A stretch of DNA of 32,897 nt from Microbacterium sp. (lineage in GTDB: Bacteria > Actinomycetota > Actinomycetes > Actinomycetales > Microbacteriaceae), in NCBI RefSeq assembly GCF_031179285.1, contig NZ_JAPSHY010000031.1, positions 1 through 32,897 on the forward strand. The letters are read 5' to 3'. The first letter of the stretch is position 1. Every line of letters begins with the position of its first letter. The notes under the pieces were generated by a model that had not been told where the DNA came from, did not search any database, and saw nothing but the letters and a program-made list of their open reading frames with translations. A program made the translations under genes and the position numbers. This document shows, piece after piece, positions 22,810 to 30,255 of this stretch.

Positions 22810-24017
22810 GACGCACTCCCCCGTGCCGCATCCGCGCCCGGCAGCTCGACCCGCACGGTCCAGCCGCGAGGCGTGCGCTCCCGGGCAGAGAGGATGCCGC
22901 CGGCCTGACGCACGCGCTCGGAGACTCCGATGAGTCCGGTGCCGGTGCCGAGCTCCCGTCCGGCATCCGCGCGTATGGGACCGGCGCCGCCGTCGTCCGT
23001 CACGGTCGCCGTGACACCCGTCCCGGTCCACACCAGGCTGACATCGATGCGCACCGGCGGCGACGTGTGGCGCACGGCGTTGGTGAGAGCTTCGCGAACG
23101 GCGTGGTGCAGCGCCAGCATCACGTCGGGGCGCAACGGCGTGCGGTCTCCGTCTTCCTCGAGGGTGACCTCGCTGCCCGGCCGGCGCACGGCCTCGACCA
23201 GTTCTGCGATCGATGAGATCGTCGGCAGCGGCCCGAGCGGCGCATCGCCGACGGCGACGGCCGATCGCATCCCCCGCAGGGCGTCCCGTCCGGATTCGAT
23301 GACGATGCCCAGCGCGTGGTCGCTGCGCTCGACGTCATCACGAAGCAGCGCGCGCGCGACCTCGGCCTGGGCGATCATCACCGTCATCGAATGGGCGACG
23401 ATGTCGTGCAGGTCGCGGTTGATCCGCATCCGCTCGTCGACGATCGCCCGTTCGACGCTCGCCTGCATCCGCTCCTCGGTCTGCATGCGTCGAAGCCGCA
23501 GCAGAGCACCCACCGCCCACGCCGCGCTGACCGCCCCGATGAGGCCGAGGAAGGCTCCCCAGCGAAGCGGCCCGTCGAAGCCGGGTTCGGTGAAGGCGAT
23601 GAGCGCGGCACCGAAGACCCCGCTTCCGAGTGCCAGGAGCCCCCGGATCGGCTGGCACTGCAGCGCGACCTGACCGAGCACGAGCAGGTAGGCGACGCTC
23701 GAGGGGAACAGCACTCCCGAGATCTGCTGGATCGACGGCACCAGCGCCAGCGCGGCCATGATCGCACTCGCGCCGGCGAAGGCGGCGACGGGAATGCGGG
23801 TGGCCAGCAGCGACATGGCGTGCAGCCCGGCGAACAGGGGGATCGCGAGCGCAATCGTCGCCCCGTCGGGTCGGAGGTCGGCGCGCGTGATGGTCGCGAT
23901 GCTCGCCGGAAGCAGGACCACCAGCACCACCAGCGCCACGATGACGTCGGCGCGCAACCACGTGTACCACGCTCGCGCCGTCCTGACGGCATCCGTTTCC
24001 TGCTTCACCGTCATCAT
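22806..24017 (-). CDS. Sensor histidine kinase, DesK/NarL-partner type (HisKA_3)
   Basis: A 403-residue membrane kinase. About six hydrophobic segments occupy residues 20-175 with little extracellular sequence, suggesting it senses the membrane or a ligand inside it. The HisKA_3 dimerisation motif RINRDLHDIVAHSMTVMIAQ puts the phospho-acceptor at His204. The ATPase domain has N-box HHAVREALTNAVRHTSP and G-box VTDDGGAGP with GTGTGLIGVSERV. The start is set at ATG 24017 (MMTVKQE). ATG 24032 would add five residues, and neither has a strong ribosome-binding site. The upstream SpoU methyltransferase gene ends 56 bases away and is probably a separate or read-through unit. Confidence 0.9.
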   Translation of the reverse strand: MMTVKQETDAVRTARAWYTWLRADVIVALVVLVVLLPASIATITRADLRPDGATIALAIPLFAGLHAMSLLATRIPVAAFAGASAIMAALALVPSIQQISGVLFPSSVAYLLVLGQVALQCQPIRGLLALGSGVFGAALIAFTEPGFDGPLRWGAFLGLIGAVSAAWAVGALLRLRRMQTEERMQASVERAIVDERMRINRDLHDIVAHSMTVMIAQAEVARALLRDDVERSDHALGIVIESGRDALRGMRSAVAVGDAPLGPLPTISSIAELVEAVRRPGSEVTLEEDGDRTPLRPDVMLALHHAVREALTNAVRHTSPPVRIDVSLVWTGTGVTATVTDDGGAGPIRADAGRELGTGTGLIGVSERVRQAGGILSARERTPRGWTVRVELPGADAARGSAS

Positions 24018-24073
24018 GCTCTCACGCAGCATGCGCGCGCGGATCGCCCGCTCGGGTGATTCCGCAGCCGGGA

Positions 24074-24727
24074 TCAGCCGGCGTGCCTCCGGCACCACTC
24101 GTACATGATCACGGCGGCGGCCGCACTCGCGTTGATCGAGCGCGTCGACCCGTACTGAGTGATCTCGATATGGGCGGATGCCGCGGCGAGCGCCTCGGCG
24201 CTGAGGCCGGGGCCTTCCTGACCGAACAGCAGGACGCAGCGCTGCGGAAGCTCTGATCGGTCCACCGGGACCGACCCCTCGACGTTGTCGACCGCGATGA
24301 TCGGGATGCCGGCATCCGATGCCCACACGGCGAACTGATCGACGGTCTCGTGATGGACGACGTGCTGGTATCGGTCGGTCACCATGGCACCGCGCTTGTT
24401 CCAGCGCCGGCGTCCGATGATGTGGACGGTGTCGGCCAGGAAGGCGTTCGCGCTGCGCACGATCGAGCCGATGTTCATGTCGTGCTGCCAGTTCTCGATG
24501 GCGACATGGAACGGATGCCGCCGGGTGTCGAGATCGGCGACGATGGCCTCCATGCGCCAGTAGCGGTAGCGATCGATGACGTTGCGGGTGTCGCCGCTCG
24601 CGAGCAGCTCGGGATCATACTGCTCCCCCGCCGGCCACTCCGCGCGGGGAGACGGCCACGGGCCGACGCCATGGGTGGTGTGCTCGGGGGTGCTGCTCGC
24701 CGCAGGTTCCGGCATCCGCTCATCCAT
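24074..24727 (-). CDS. SpoU-family tRNA/rRNA 2'-O-methyltransferase
   Basis: A 217-residue SAM-dependent RNA methyltransferase of the SPOUT fold. All three SpoU motifs are present: motif 1 NWQHDMNIGSIVRSANAF with the catalytic Arg, motif 2 VLLFGQEGPGLS, and motif 3 ITQYGSTRSINASAAAAVI, which forms the trefoil-knot SAM pocket. No N-terminal RNA-binding L30e-like domain is present, so TrmL- or TrmH-like tRNA targets are plausible, but the modified nucleotide cannot be named. ATG 24727 has TACGCT (24734-24739, minus strand) 6 bases upstream and no ribosome-binding site, consistent with leaderless translation. Confidence 0.9.
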   Translation of the reverse strand: MDERMPEPAASSTPEHTTHGVGPWPSPRAEWPAGEQYDPELLASGDTRNVIDRYRYWRMEAIVADLDTRRHPFHVAIENWQHDMNIGSIVRSANAFLADTVHIIGRRRWNKRGAMVTDRYQHVVHHETVDQFAVWASDAGIPIIAVDNVEGSVPVDRSELPQRCVLLFGQEGPGLSAEALAAASAHIEITQYGSTRSINASAAAAVIMYEWCRRHAG

Positions 24728-24760
24728 CCCGCCAGCGTAGCCGCGCAGCGCATGTCATCC

Positions 24761-25624
24761 TCAGTCGCGGGCGCGGAGGAACTCCCTGATGCGGTCGAGC
24801 ACCTCGTCGCGCCGCTGCCAGAGCAGGCCGTGGCCAGCCCCCTCGTAGGTCTCCACCTCGAGATCCGGCAGCACCCGGAGCCGCTCGGCGGCCGCACGCG
24901 GGTCACCCATCACCGTCGCTGATCCGAACAGCGCCAGCGTCGGCGTCGTGATTCGCCGCAGTTCATCGTCGGAGAGAGGCGTGACCCAGGGGATGCGACG
25001 ACGGTAGCCGAACGATGCCGTGGCGCACGCCTTCTCTTCTTCGCTCAGGGTCACCCCGGGCGTCATCCATTCCTCGAAGCGCGCGAAGTTCGCCGCGGTC
25101 GGGCGGATGCCGACCCAGATCATCCGCGCCAGCACGCTGAGCGGCGGGCGTGCGAGAGCCGAACCGGGCTCCCCTAGCACGAGGCTCGCGATGCGGTCCG
25201 GCCGGTGGGCTGCCGTCAGCGCGGCATGCCACGCGCCTTCGGAGTACCCGAGCAGATGGGTCCGCTCGATGCCGAGGCCCGCGATCACCTCGTCGACCCA
25301 CGCCGCGTAGTCCTCCCCCGTGCGAACAGGTGCAGTCTGCACGCTGCCGCCGGCGGTCCCGATCGTGTCGAGCGCATACACGGCTCGATCGGCCGCGAGG
25401 TCGGCCACGAAGGGATGCCAGCCCAGGCCGTTGCCTGCGAGCGGATGCAGCAGCACGAGCGGCAGTCCGCCGGCGGCGCCCGATCGCCGGACGCGCGTCG
25501 GCCCGAATCGCGTCGCGACATCGGTCACGGTCGACTCGACGGGCCAGAGGCGTTCGAGTGCCGCGTAGGCGTGCTCAAACGACTGCTGTGCGCGCGGATC
25601 CGTGAAACCGCCGATCCTGTCCAT
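24761..25624 (-). CDS. Alpha/beta-fold hydrolase
   Basis: A 287-residue alpha/beta hydrolase. The oxyanion-loop region is LVLLHPLAGNGLGWHPFVAD, the nucleophile elbow is LLGYSEGAWHAALTA (GxSxG with Ser), a probable acid lies in TPTLALFGSATVMGDP, and the histidine is in YEGAGHGLLWQ. It is probably an esterase, lactonase or carbon-carbon hydrolase, and the substrate is unknown. ATG 25624 has GAGGAG at about 6 bases. The open frame continues far upstream, but that extension crosses the operators and the TetR gene and is not coding. Two tandem operator-like repeats precede it, so the divergent TetR at 25706 should repress it. Confidence 0.85.
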   Translation of the reverse strand: MDRIGGFTDPRAQQSFEHAYAALERLWPVESTVTDVATRFGPTRVRRSGAAGGLPLVLLHPLAGNGLGWHPFVADLAADRAVYALDTIGTAGGSVQTAPVRTGEDYAAWVDEVIAGLGIERTHLLGYSEGAWHAALTAAHRPDRIASLVLGEPGSALARPPLSVLARMIWVGIRPTAANFARFEEWMTPGVTLSEEEKACATASFGYRRRIPWVTPLSDDELRRITTPTLALFGSATVMGDPRAAAERLRVLPDLEVETYEGAGHGLLWQRRDEVLDRIREFLRARD

Positions 25625-25637
25625 CACTGCTCCTCGT

Positions 25638-25670
25638 GGTATGAACGTACCATTATGGTATGAGCGTATC
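25638..25670. promoter_or_regulatory. Two tandem operator-like repeats between hydrolase and TetR genes
   Basis: GGTATGAACGTACC (25638-25651) and GGTATGAGCGTATC (25657-25670) are near-identical imperfect palindromes with a 19-base period, each followed by ATT. CATAAT (25651-25656, minus strand), a good -10 for the hydrolase, lies between and against them. The arrangement is typical of a TetR repressor binding as two dimers and shutting off both divergent genes. Confidence 0.7.
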
Positions 25671-25705
25671 ATTGTGAGCGGCGGAGGGTGACAGGGAGGC
25701 CGACG

Positions 25706-26296
25706 GTGCCACGTTCGATCGATCACGAGAGCAGGCGAGGTCAGATCACCGATGCCACCCGGCGCGTGATCGCGCGGTCGGGTCTGGAAGCCGCCACCTT
25801 CCAAGCCGTGGCCCAGGAGGCGGGCATCTCGATCCGGCTCGTGCAGTACTACTTCGGCAGCAAGGGCGAGTTCCTCGCCGCCACCCGCCGCGCGGTCGCG
25901 GCGGATGCAGCAGCTCGCTTCGGTGATGCGCTGTCCGCGCTGGATGAAAGCGCACCCGCGCGCGAGCGCATTTCGGCGATTCTCACGGAGATGGTTCCGA
26001 TCGATGATCGACGCCGTTCGGATGCGATCGTGCTCGCGGCGTTCCACGCGGCGTCGTTGACAACGCCGGTCGACGGCCCCGCTCTTCCGACGGCGCCCCA
26101 AGCGCTGGTCGACATCATCGCCGCGCAGATTCCGCAGGATCCCGGGTCGCGCCATGGCGCGCGAGACCGGCACCTCGACGCCGAACTGATCCTCGCCACC
26201 GCCGCCGGGCTCGTCCAGGGGATGATCGCCGGCCACTACGAGCCGGCCACCGTCACCGCCCTCATCGACCGGCTGCTCGACGCCCTCGGGTTGTGA
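25706..26296 (+). CDS. TetR-family transcriptional repressor
   Basis: A 196-residue TetR-like repressor. The helix-turn-helix lies in QITDATRRVIARSGLEAATF then QAVAQEAGISIRLVQYYFGS, followed by KGEFLAATRRAV. The remainder is a helical ligand domain with a TetR_C-like end (AELILATAAGLVQGMIAGHY). The start is GTG 25706 because GGGAGG (25694-25699) is 6 bases upstream; GTG 25688 would add six residues but has its Shine-Dalgarno directly adjacent. It diverges from the alpha/beta hydrolase, and the two palindromes between them are the probable operators. The inducer is likely a substrate or product of that hydrolase, by inference from context. Confidence 0.88.
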   Translation: MPRSIDHESRRGQITDATRRVIARSGLEAATFQAVAQEAGISIRLVQYYFGSKGEFLAATRRAVAADAAARFGDALSALDESAPARERISAILTEMVPIDDRRRSDAIVLAAFHAASLTTPVDGPALPTAPQALVDIIAAQIPQDPGSRHGARDRHLDAELILATAAGLVQGMIAGHYEPATVTALIDRLLDALGL

Positions 26297-26303
26297 TCAG
26301 CAC

Positions 26304-26346
26304 TTTCGGCCCACCGAAAACGAGCTATGATTTCGGTGTGCCTAAA
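26304..26346 (+). promoter_or_regulatory. mntH promoter flanked by two MntR-like boxes
   Basis: Box 1, TTTCGG-N4-CCGAAA, spans 26304-26319. Box 2, TTTCGG-N4-CCTAAA, spans 26331-26346. Between them TATGAT (26326-26331) is a strong -10, and the GTG start of mntH at 26338 lies inside box 2, 6 bases after the -10. Box 1 covers the -35 position. Both boxes share half-site TTTCGG and the same spacing. A DtxR/MntR-family regulator is encoded in the same cluster at 28020. Confidence 0.72.
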
Positions 26347-27660
26347 AGTTTGCCTGAACTGATCGATCGGCCGTCTGCCGCGGCGACGCTGCCGCGCGGG
26401 CTGTGGCTGCTCGGACCAGCCCTCGTCGCGGGCGTCGCCTACCTCGACCCCGGCAACGTCGCCAGCAACATGACCGCGGGCGCGCAGTTCGGGTACCTGC
26501 TCGTCTGGGTCGTGCTGGCCGGAAACGTGATGGCCTGGCTCATCCAGTACCTGTCGGCGAAGCTCGGGGTCGTCACAGGGCAGAGCCTCCCCGAGGTGCT
26601 CGGGTCGCGGTTGCGCAATCGCTGGGCGCGCCGCTCGTATTGGCTGCAGGCAGAGCTCGTCGCGATGGCCACGGACCTCGCCGAAGTCATCGGTGGCGCC
26701 GTCGCGCTCAACCTTCTCTTCGGAGTTCCGCTGCTGCTGGGCGGCTTCATCACCGGCGCGGTCTCCATGATCCTGCTCGCCGTGCAGAGCCGCCGCGGCG
26801 CCCGCCCGTTCGAGTTCGTCATCATCGGGCTGATGATCGTCATCACCGTCGGGTTCGTCGCCGGCGTCTTCGTCGCGCCGCCCGATCCCGCCGGCGTGCT
26901 CGGCGGCATCGTGCCGCGCTTCGAGGGCACCGGATCGGTGCTGCTGGCGGCATCCATTCTGGGCGCGACGATCATGCCGCACGCGATCTACGCCCACTCC
27001 GCCCTCAGCCGCGATCGCTTCGGTGCGGCTCGCGGCGGGATCGACTCGCGGACCCTCGGAGGTCACGCGGATGCCGACGCCGAGGCCGCGCGCACGGATC
27101 CCGGCCGCATCCGGACGCTCCTCGCCGCGACCCGGTGGGACGTGACGATCGCGATGATCATCGCGGGTTCGGTGAACCTCGGCATCCTGTTGCTCGCCGC
27201 GGCCAACCTCGCGGGCGTCGAGGGCACGGATTCGCTGGAGGGCGCGCACGCGGCCCTCGCCGCCGGCCTCGGCCCCGTGGTCGCGACCTTCTTCGCCGTG
27301 GGCCTTCTTGCCTCCGGCCTCGCCTCCACCTCGGTCGGCGCCTACGCGGGAGCCGAGATCATGCACGGTCTGCTGCACGTGCGCATCCCGCTGCTGGCGC
27401 GTCGGCTCGTGACCCTGATCCCCGCCCTCGTCATCCTGGGAGTCGGCATCGACCCGACCCTCGCCCTGGTGCTGAGCCAGGTCGTCCTCTCGTTCGGCAT
27501 CCCGTTCGCGCTGATCCCGCTCGTGGTGCTCACCGCTCAGCGCCGCACCCTCGGCATCTGGACGAACCGCGTCTGGACCACTGCCGCGGGTATCGTTGCG
27601 TCGATCCTCCTCATCGCCCTCAACGCCGCCCTGCTCTGGCTCGTGCTCAGCGGAGCGTGA
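26338..27660 (+). CDS. mntH: NRAMP-family divalent metal (Mn2+) transporter
   Basis: A 440-residue, 11-helix proton-coupled importer of manganese and possibly iron. The metal-binding motif DPGN in TM1 is at residues 37-40 (VAYLDPGNVASNMTAGAQFG). The TM6 motif MPH is at 213-215 in ATIMPHAIYAHSA. Both ligand sets are intact. The start is GTG 26338, 6 bases downstream of the -10 TATGAT, giving a leaderless mRNA. A GTG at 26293 would add 15 residues but lies upstream of the promoter and overlaps the TetR gene. The two MntR-like boxes predict repression when manganese is plentiful. A small membrane protein and mntR follow on the same strand, each with its own -10-like box. Confidence 0.93.
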   Translation: MPKSLPELIDRPSAAATLPRGLWLLGPALVAGVAYLDPGNVASNMTAGAQFGYLLVWVVLAGNVMAWLIQYLSAKLGVVTGQSLPEVLGSRLRNRWARRSYWLQAELVAMATDLAEVIGGAVALNLLFGVPLLLGGFITGAVSMILLAVQSRRGARPFEFVIIGLMIVITVGFVAGVFVAPPDPAGVLGGIVPRFEGTGSVLLAASILGATIMPHAIYAHSALSRDRFGAARGGIDSRTLGGHADADAEAARTDPGRIRTLLAATRWDVTIAMIIAGSVNLGILLLAAANLAGVEGTDSLEGAHAALAAGLGPVVATFFAVGLLASGLASTSVGAYAGAEIMHGLLHVRIPLLARRLVTLIPALVILGVGIDPTLALVLSQVVLSFGIPFALIPLVVLTAQRRTLGIWTNRVWTTAAGIVASILLIALNAALLWLVLSGA

Positions 27661-27681
27661 GCGGCGGATAGGCTCGACGGC

Positions 27682-27987
27682 ATGACCGCCGAGACCGCCC
27701 GCCGCACCGTCCGGATCCTCACCTGGGCCGGGTTCGCGACCGGAGCGATCGGGGCCCTCCTCATCGCCTTCCCGCAGGTGCTGCCGTTCGGCGGTCCGTG
27801 GGTGCAGCTCACCCTCGGTGTCGCGACGCTCGTACTCGCGTTCCGTGCCCGCAGGACCGGTATCGCCGCCGTGCCCGATTTCGACGGTCGGCTGTCGCTC
27901 GCGGCGGCCATCCTCGGGTTCATCGTGGTGTTCTTCGCCGGGCAGGTCGCCTTCATCCTGCTGACGGCTCCGGGCACCGGAGCCTGA
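27682..27987 (+). CDS. Small membrane protein in the manganese cluster, unknown
   Basis: A 101-residue protein with three predicted membrane helices: residues 11-34 (ILTWAGFATGAIGALLIAFP), about 40-54 (VQLTLGVATLVLAFRAR) and 71-96 (LSLAAAILGFIVVFFAGQVA). I do not recognise the family. ATG 27682 lies 7 bases after TAGGCT (27669-27674) with no ribosome-binding site, so it probably has its own leaderless promoter despite being only 21 bases after mntH. Its position between mntH and mntR suggests a link to metal homeostasis, but nothing in the sequence, such as a metal-binding motif, proves it. Confidence 0.7.
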   Translation: MTAETARRTVRILTWAGFATGAIGALLIAFPQVLPFGGPWVQLTLGVATLVLAFRARRTGIAAVPDFDGRLSLAAAILGFIVVFFAGQVAFILLTAPGTGA

Positions 27988-28019
27988 GGCGCAGACGCTC
28001 CCCGACCTAAGCTGGTCGT

Positions 28020-28652
28020 GTGGCATCCCCCGCAGCAGACGACTACCTCAAGACGGTGTACGCGCACACCGAATGGCAGGACGCGCCGATCACCCCCTCC
28101 GTGCTGGCGGCGAAGCTCGGCATCGCCCCTTCGAGCGTGACCGAGATGGTCAAGAAGCTCGCCGCCGCGGGCCTCGTCTCGCACGTGCCGTACGGCGCCG
28201 TGCGCCTGACGGATGCCGGAACCCGGCGCGCCCTGGCGATGCTGCGACGGCATCGGCTGATCGAGACGTGGCTGGTGCAGGAGTTCGGCTACGCCTGGGA
28301 CGAGGTGCACGACGAGGCCGAGGTGCTGGAGCACACCATCAGCGACCGGCTGCTCGAGGGGATCGACGAGCGGCTGGGCCGGCCACGGTTCGACCCGCAC
28401 GGCGACGCCATCCCGGATGCCGCTGGCACGATCGAGCGCGAGCCGTTCGTGCTGCTGGCGGATGCCGCGGTCGGGCACACCGGGCGCGTGCTGCGCGTCG
28501 ACGATCGCGATCCGCAGCTTCTGCGCGCGCTCGAGTCGCTCGGACTGGCTGTGGCGTCGACGATGCGGGTCACGCCGTCCGGCGTGGAACTGGACGGCAC
28601 CTCGATCGAGCTCCCGGACGGCGCGCGCGATGTGGTGTGGCTGAGCGCCTGA
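28020..28652 (+). CDS. mntR: DtxR-family metal-dependent repressor, probable MntR
   Basis: A 210-residue metalloregulator. The N-terminal winged helix reads DDYLKTVYAHTEWQDAPITP followed by SVLAAKLGIAPSSVTEMVKK. Metal-site residues of the dimerisation domain are visible in HDEAEVLEH (97-105) and DPHGD (125-129). A C-terminal SH3-like FeoA domain (VGHTGRVLRVDDRDPQLLRA onward) makes it the long form. It probably binds Mn2+ and represses mntH through the two boxes at 26304-26346; Fe2+ as effector is the alternative. The GTG at 28020 lies 6 bases after TAAGCT (28008-28013), again a leaderless layout. Confidence 0.88.
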   Translation: MASPAADDYLKTVYAHTEWQDAPITPSVLAAKLGIAPSSVTEMVKKLAAAGLVSHVPYGAVRLTDAGTRRALAMLRRHRLIETWLVQEFGYAWDEVHDEAEVLEHTISDRLLEGIDERLGRPRFDPHGDAIPDAAGTIEREPFVLLADAAVGHTGRVLRVDDRDPQLLRALESLGLAVASTMRVTPSGVELDGTSIELPDGARDVVWLSA

Positions 28653-28707
28653 TGCTGCTCCACGACGCCCGCTGACGTGCGTCAGTCGCGCCCTCTAGGC
28701 TGTGCAC

Positions 28708-29508
28708 ATGGCCCATCGCGACGACATCGAATGCTGGCTCACCGACATGGACGGCGTGCTCGTCCATGAGAACGACGCCATCCCCGGAGCGTCCGAGCTG
28801 CTCGCCGGCTGGGAGAAGGCCGGCATCCCTTATCTCGTGCTCACCAACAACTCGATCTTCACCGCGCGCGACCTGTCCGCCCGACTCCGCTCGAGTGGAC
28901 TGATCGTGCCGGAAGACCGGATCTGGACGTCGGCTCTCGCCACCGCCTCGTTCCTGCAGCAGCAGCTGCCGGGCGGCTCGGCGTTCGTGATCGGCGAGGC
29001 CGGCATCCTCACCGCCCTGCACGAGGCCGGATTCGTGATGACCGAGAGCAACCCCGACTACGTGGTGGTCGGCGAGACGCGCAACTACTCGTTCGAGGCG
29101 ATCACGAAGGCCATCCGTCTCATCAACCGGGGCGCGCGCTTCATCGTCACGAACCCCGACGCCACCGGGCCGAGCGCCGACGGCCCGCTCCCCGCGACGG
29201 GTGCGATCGCCGCGCTGATCACGAAGGCGACGGGCAAGGAGCCGTACGTCGTCGGCAAGCCGAACCCGATGATGTTCCGCTCGGCGCTGAACAAGATCGG
29301 CGCGCACTCCAAGCGCACCGGCATGATCGGCGACCGCATGGACACCGACGTCGTCGCCGGCATCGAGGCGGGACTGCACACGATCCTCGTGCTCACCGGC
29401 ATCAGCGATCAGGCCGAGATCGAGAAGTACCCGTTCCGCCCCGATGAGATCGTCGACTCGGTCGCCGATCTGCTGCCCGGCGACACCGTCGAATCGCTCG
29501 GGAGCTGA
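28708..29508 (+). CDS. HAD-superfamily IIA phosphatase, NagD-like
   Basis: A 266-residue cytoplasmic phosphatase of HAD subfamily IIA. Motif I is WLTDMDGVLVHE (nucleophile Asp and acid Asp), motif II YLVLTNNS, motif III Lys in YVVGKPNP, and motif IV MIGDRMDTDVVAG. The cap sits between motifs II and III as in NagD and 4-nitrophenylphosphatases. Substrates in this family range from nucleotides to pyridoxal phosphate and glycerol phosphate, so none is assigned. The ATG at 28708 is chosen because TAGGCT (28696-28701) lies exactly 6 bases upstream; a GTG at 28702 would abut that box. It heads an operon with the YdeI-like gene, which starts 2 bases after its stop. Confidence 0.88.
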   Translation: MAHRDDIECWLTDMDGVLVHENDAIPGASELLAGWEKAGIPYLVLTNNSIFTARDLSARLRSSGLIVPEDRIWTSALATASFLQQQLPGGSAFVIGEAGILTALHEAGFVMTESNPDYVVVGETRNYSFEAITKAIRLINRGARFIVTNPDATGPSADGPLPATGAIAALITKATGKEPYVVGKPNPMMFRSALNKIGAHSKRTGMIGDRMDTDVVAGIEAGLHTILVLTGISDQAEIEKYPFRPDEIVDSVADLLPGDTVESLGS

Positions 29509-29510
29509 AC

Positions 29511-30080
29511 ATGGGCGTGCTCGACGAGGGCGAGCGCCTCCGTGCGCCGGATGCCGCGGCATGGCGTTCCTGGCTCGAGCAGAATCACGCCGACGCTGCG
29601 GGAGTGTGGCTGCTCAGCGTACGGGGACGCGACGCCGACGGCGTCGGCTATGAAGACGCCGTCCGCGAGGCGCTGTGCTTCGGCTGGATCGACGGCCCGG
29701 TGCGCACGTTCGGCGATCAGACCGTCGGGCAATGGTTCTCGCCGCGACGACCGTCGAGCGGCTGGGCGGCGACGAACAAGGCGCGCATCGCCGAGCTCGA
29801 AGCTGCTGGCCTGCTCGCGCCGGCCGGCATCCGCGCGTTGGAGGTCGCGAAGGCGAACGGCTCCTGGGAAATGCTCGACGGGCCGGAGGCCGGGACCGAG
29901 CCCGCCGAACTCACCGCGGCGCTCGACGCGAACGCCGACGCACGCGCGAACTGGGACGCGTTCCCGAAGTCGGTGAAGAAGCTCGGGTTGACCCTCATCG
30001 CGATGGCGAAGCGGCCCGAGACGCGGAGCGCTCGCATCGCGAGGATCGTGGCGGATGCCGCAGCGGGGAAGCGCCCATGA
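29511..30080 (+). CDS. YdeI/OmpD-associated-family protein
   Basis: A 189-residue protein of the YdeI family (bacteriocin-protection/OmdA-like). Family landmarks are WRSWLEQNHADAAGVWLLSV, GYEDAVREALCFGWIDGPVR, FSPRRPSSGWAATNKARIAE and the C-terminal KSVKKLGLTLIAMAKRPETR. The biochemical function of this family is unclear. It has been tied to envelope stress and peptide resistance in enterobacteria, but that need not apply here. GGGAG overlapping the HAD stop region serves as its ribosome-binding site, 7 bases before the ATG. The stop overlaps the next start by four bases (ATGA), making a three-gene operon. Confidence 0.82.
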   Translation: MGVLDEGERLRAPDAAAWRSWLEQNHADAAGVWLLSVRGRDADGVGYEDAVREALCFGWIDGPVRTFGDQTVGQWFSPRRPSSGWAATNKARIAELEAAGLLAPAGIRALEVAKANGSWEMLDGPEAGTEPAELTAALDANADARANWDAFPKSVKKLGLTLIAMAKRPETRSARIARIVADAAAGKRP

Positions 30081-30244
30081 GCCAGAACGACATGCTCTTC
30101 ATCGTGTTGATCGCGATCGGCGTCAGCTCGCTGACGATCTTCATCGTGCAGCTGGTGCGCTCGCGCCGACGCGGACCGGGTGACGGCGACGGCCGCGCCG
30201 GGTGGTGGGAAGGCCCCTGGGACGACGACGATCGCCGGCGCTGA
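30077..30244 (+). CDS. Single-helix small membrane protein (55 residues)
   Basis: A 55-residue protein starting MSQNDMLFIVLIAIGVSSLT, with one membrane helix (about residues 6-27) followed by a basic RSRRR stop-transfer stretch and a short acidic, Trp-containing tail (GWWEGPWDDDD). By the positive-inside rule the tail should be cytoplasmic. ATG 30077 overlaps the YdeI stop by four bases, which argues for real translation despite the small size. I do not recognise a family. Confidence 0.65.
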   Translation: MSQNDMLFIVLIAIGVSSLTIFIVQLVRSRRRGPGDGDGRAGWWEGPWDDDDRRR

Positions 30245-30255
30245 CCCGGCGCTCG

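Noticed and set aside
22810..23031. N-terminal extension of the first response regulator
   Set aside because: The receiver domain begins at IRVLIVDDQ. The extension is antisense-like sequence inside the kinase gene, and the GTGA overlap defines the start.
25625..26236. N-terminal extension of the alpha/beta hydrolase frame to 26236
   Set aside because: It runs through the tandem operators and the divergent TetR gene. A good ribosome-binding site and the family start point to ATG 25624.
26236..28026. 596-codon minus-strand frame opposite mntH
   Set aside because: Composition is Glu/Arg/Gly/His repeats typical of antisense GC-rich DNA. The plus strand encodes a complete NRAMP transporter.
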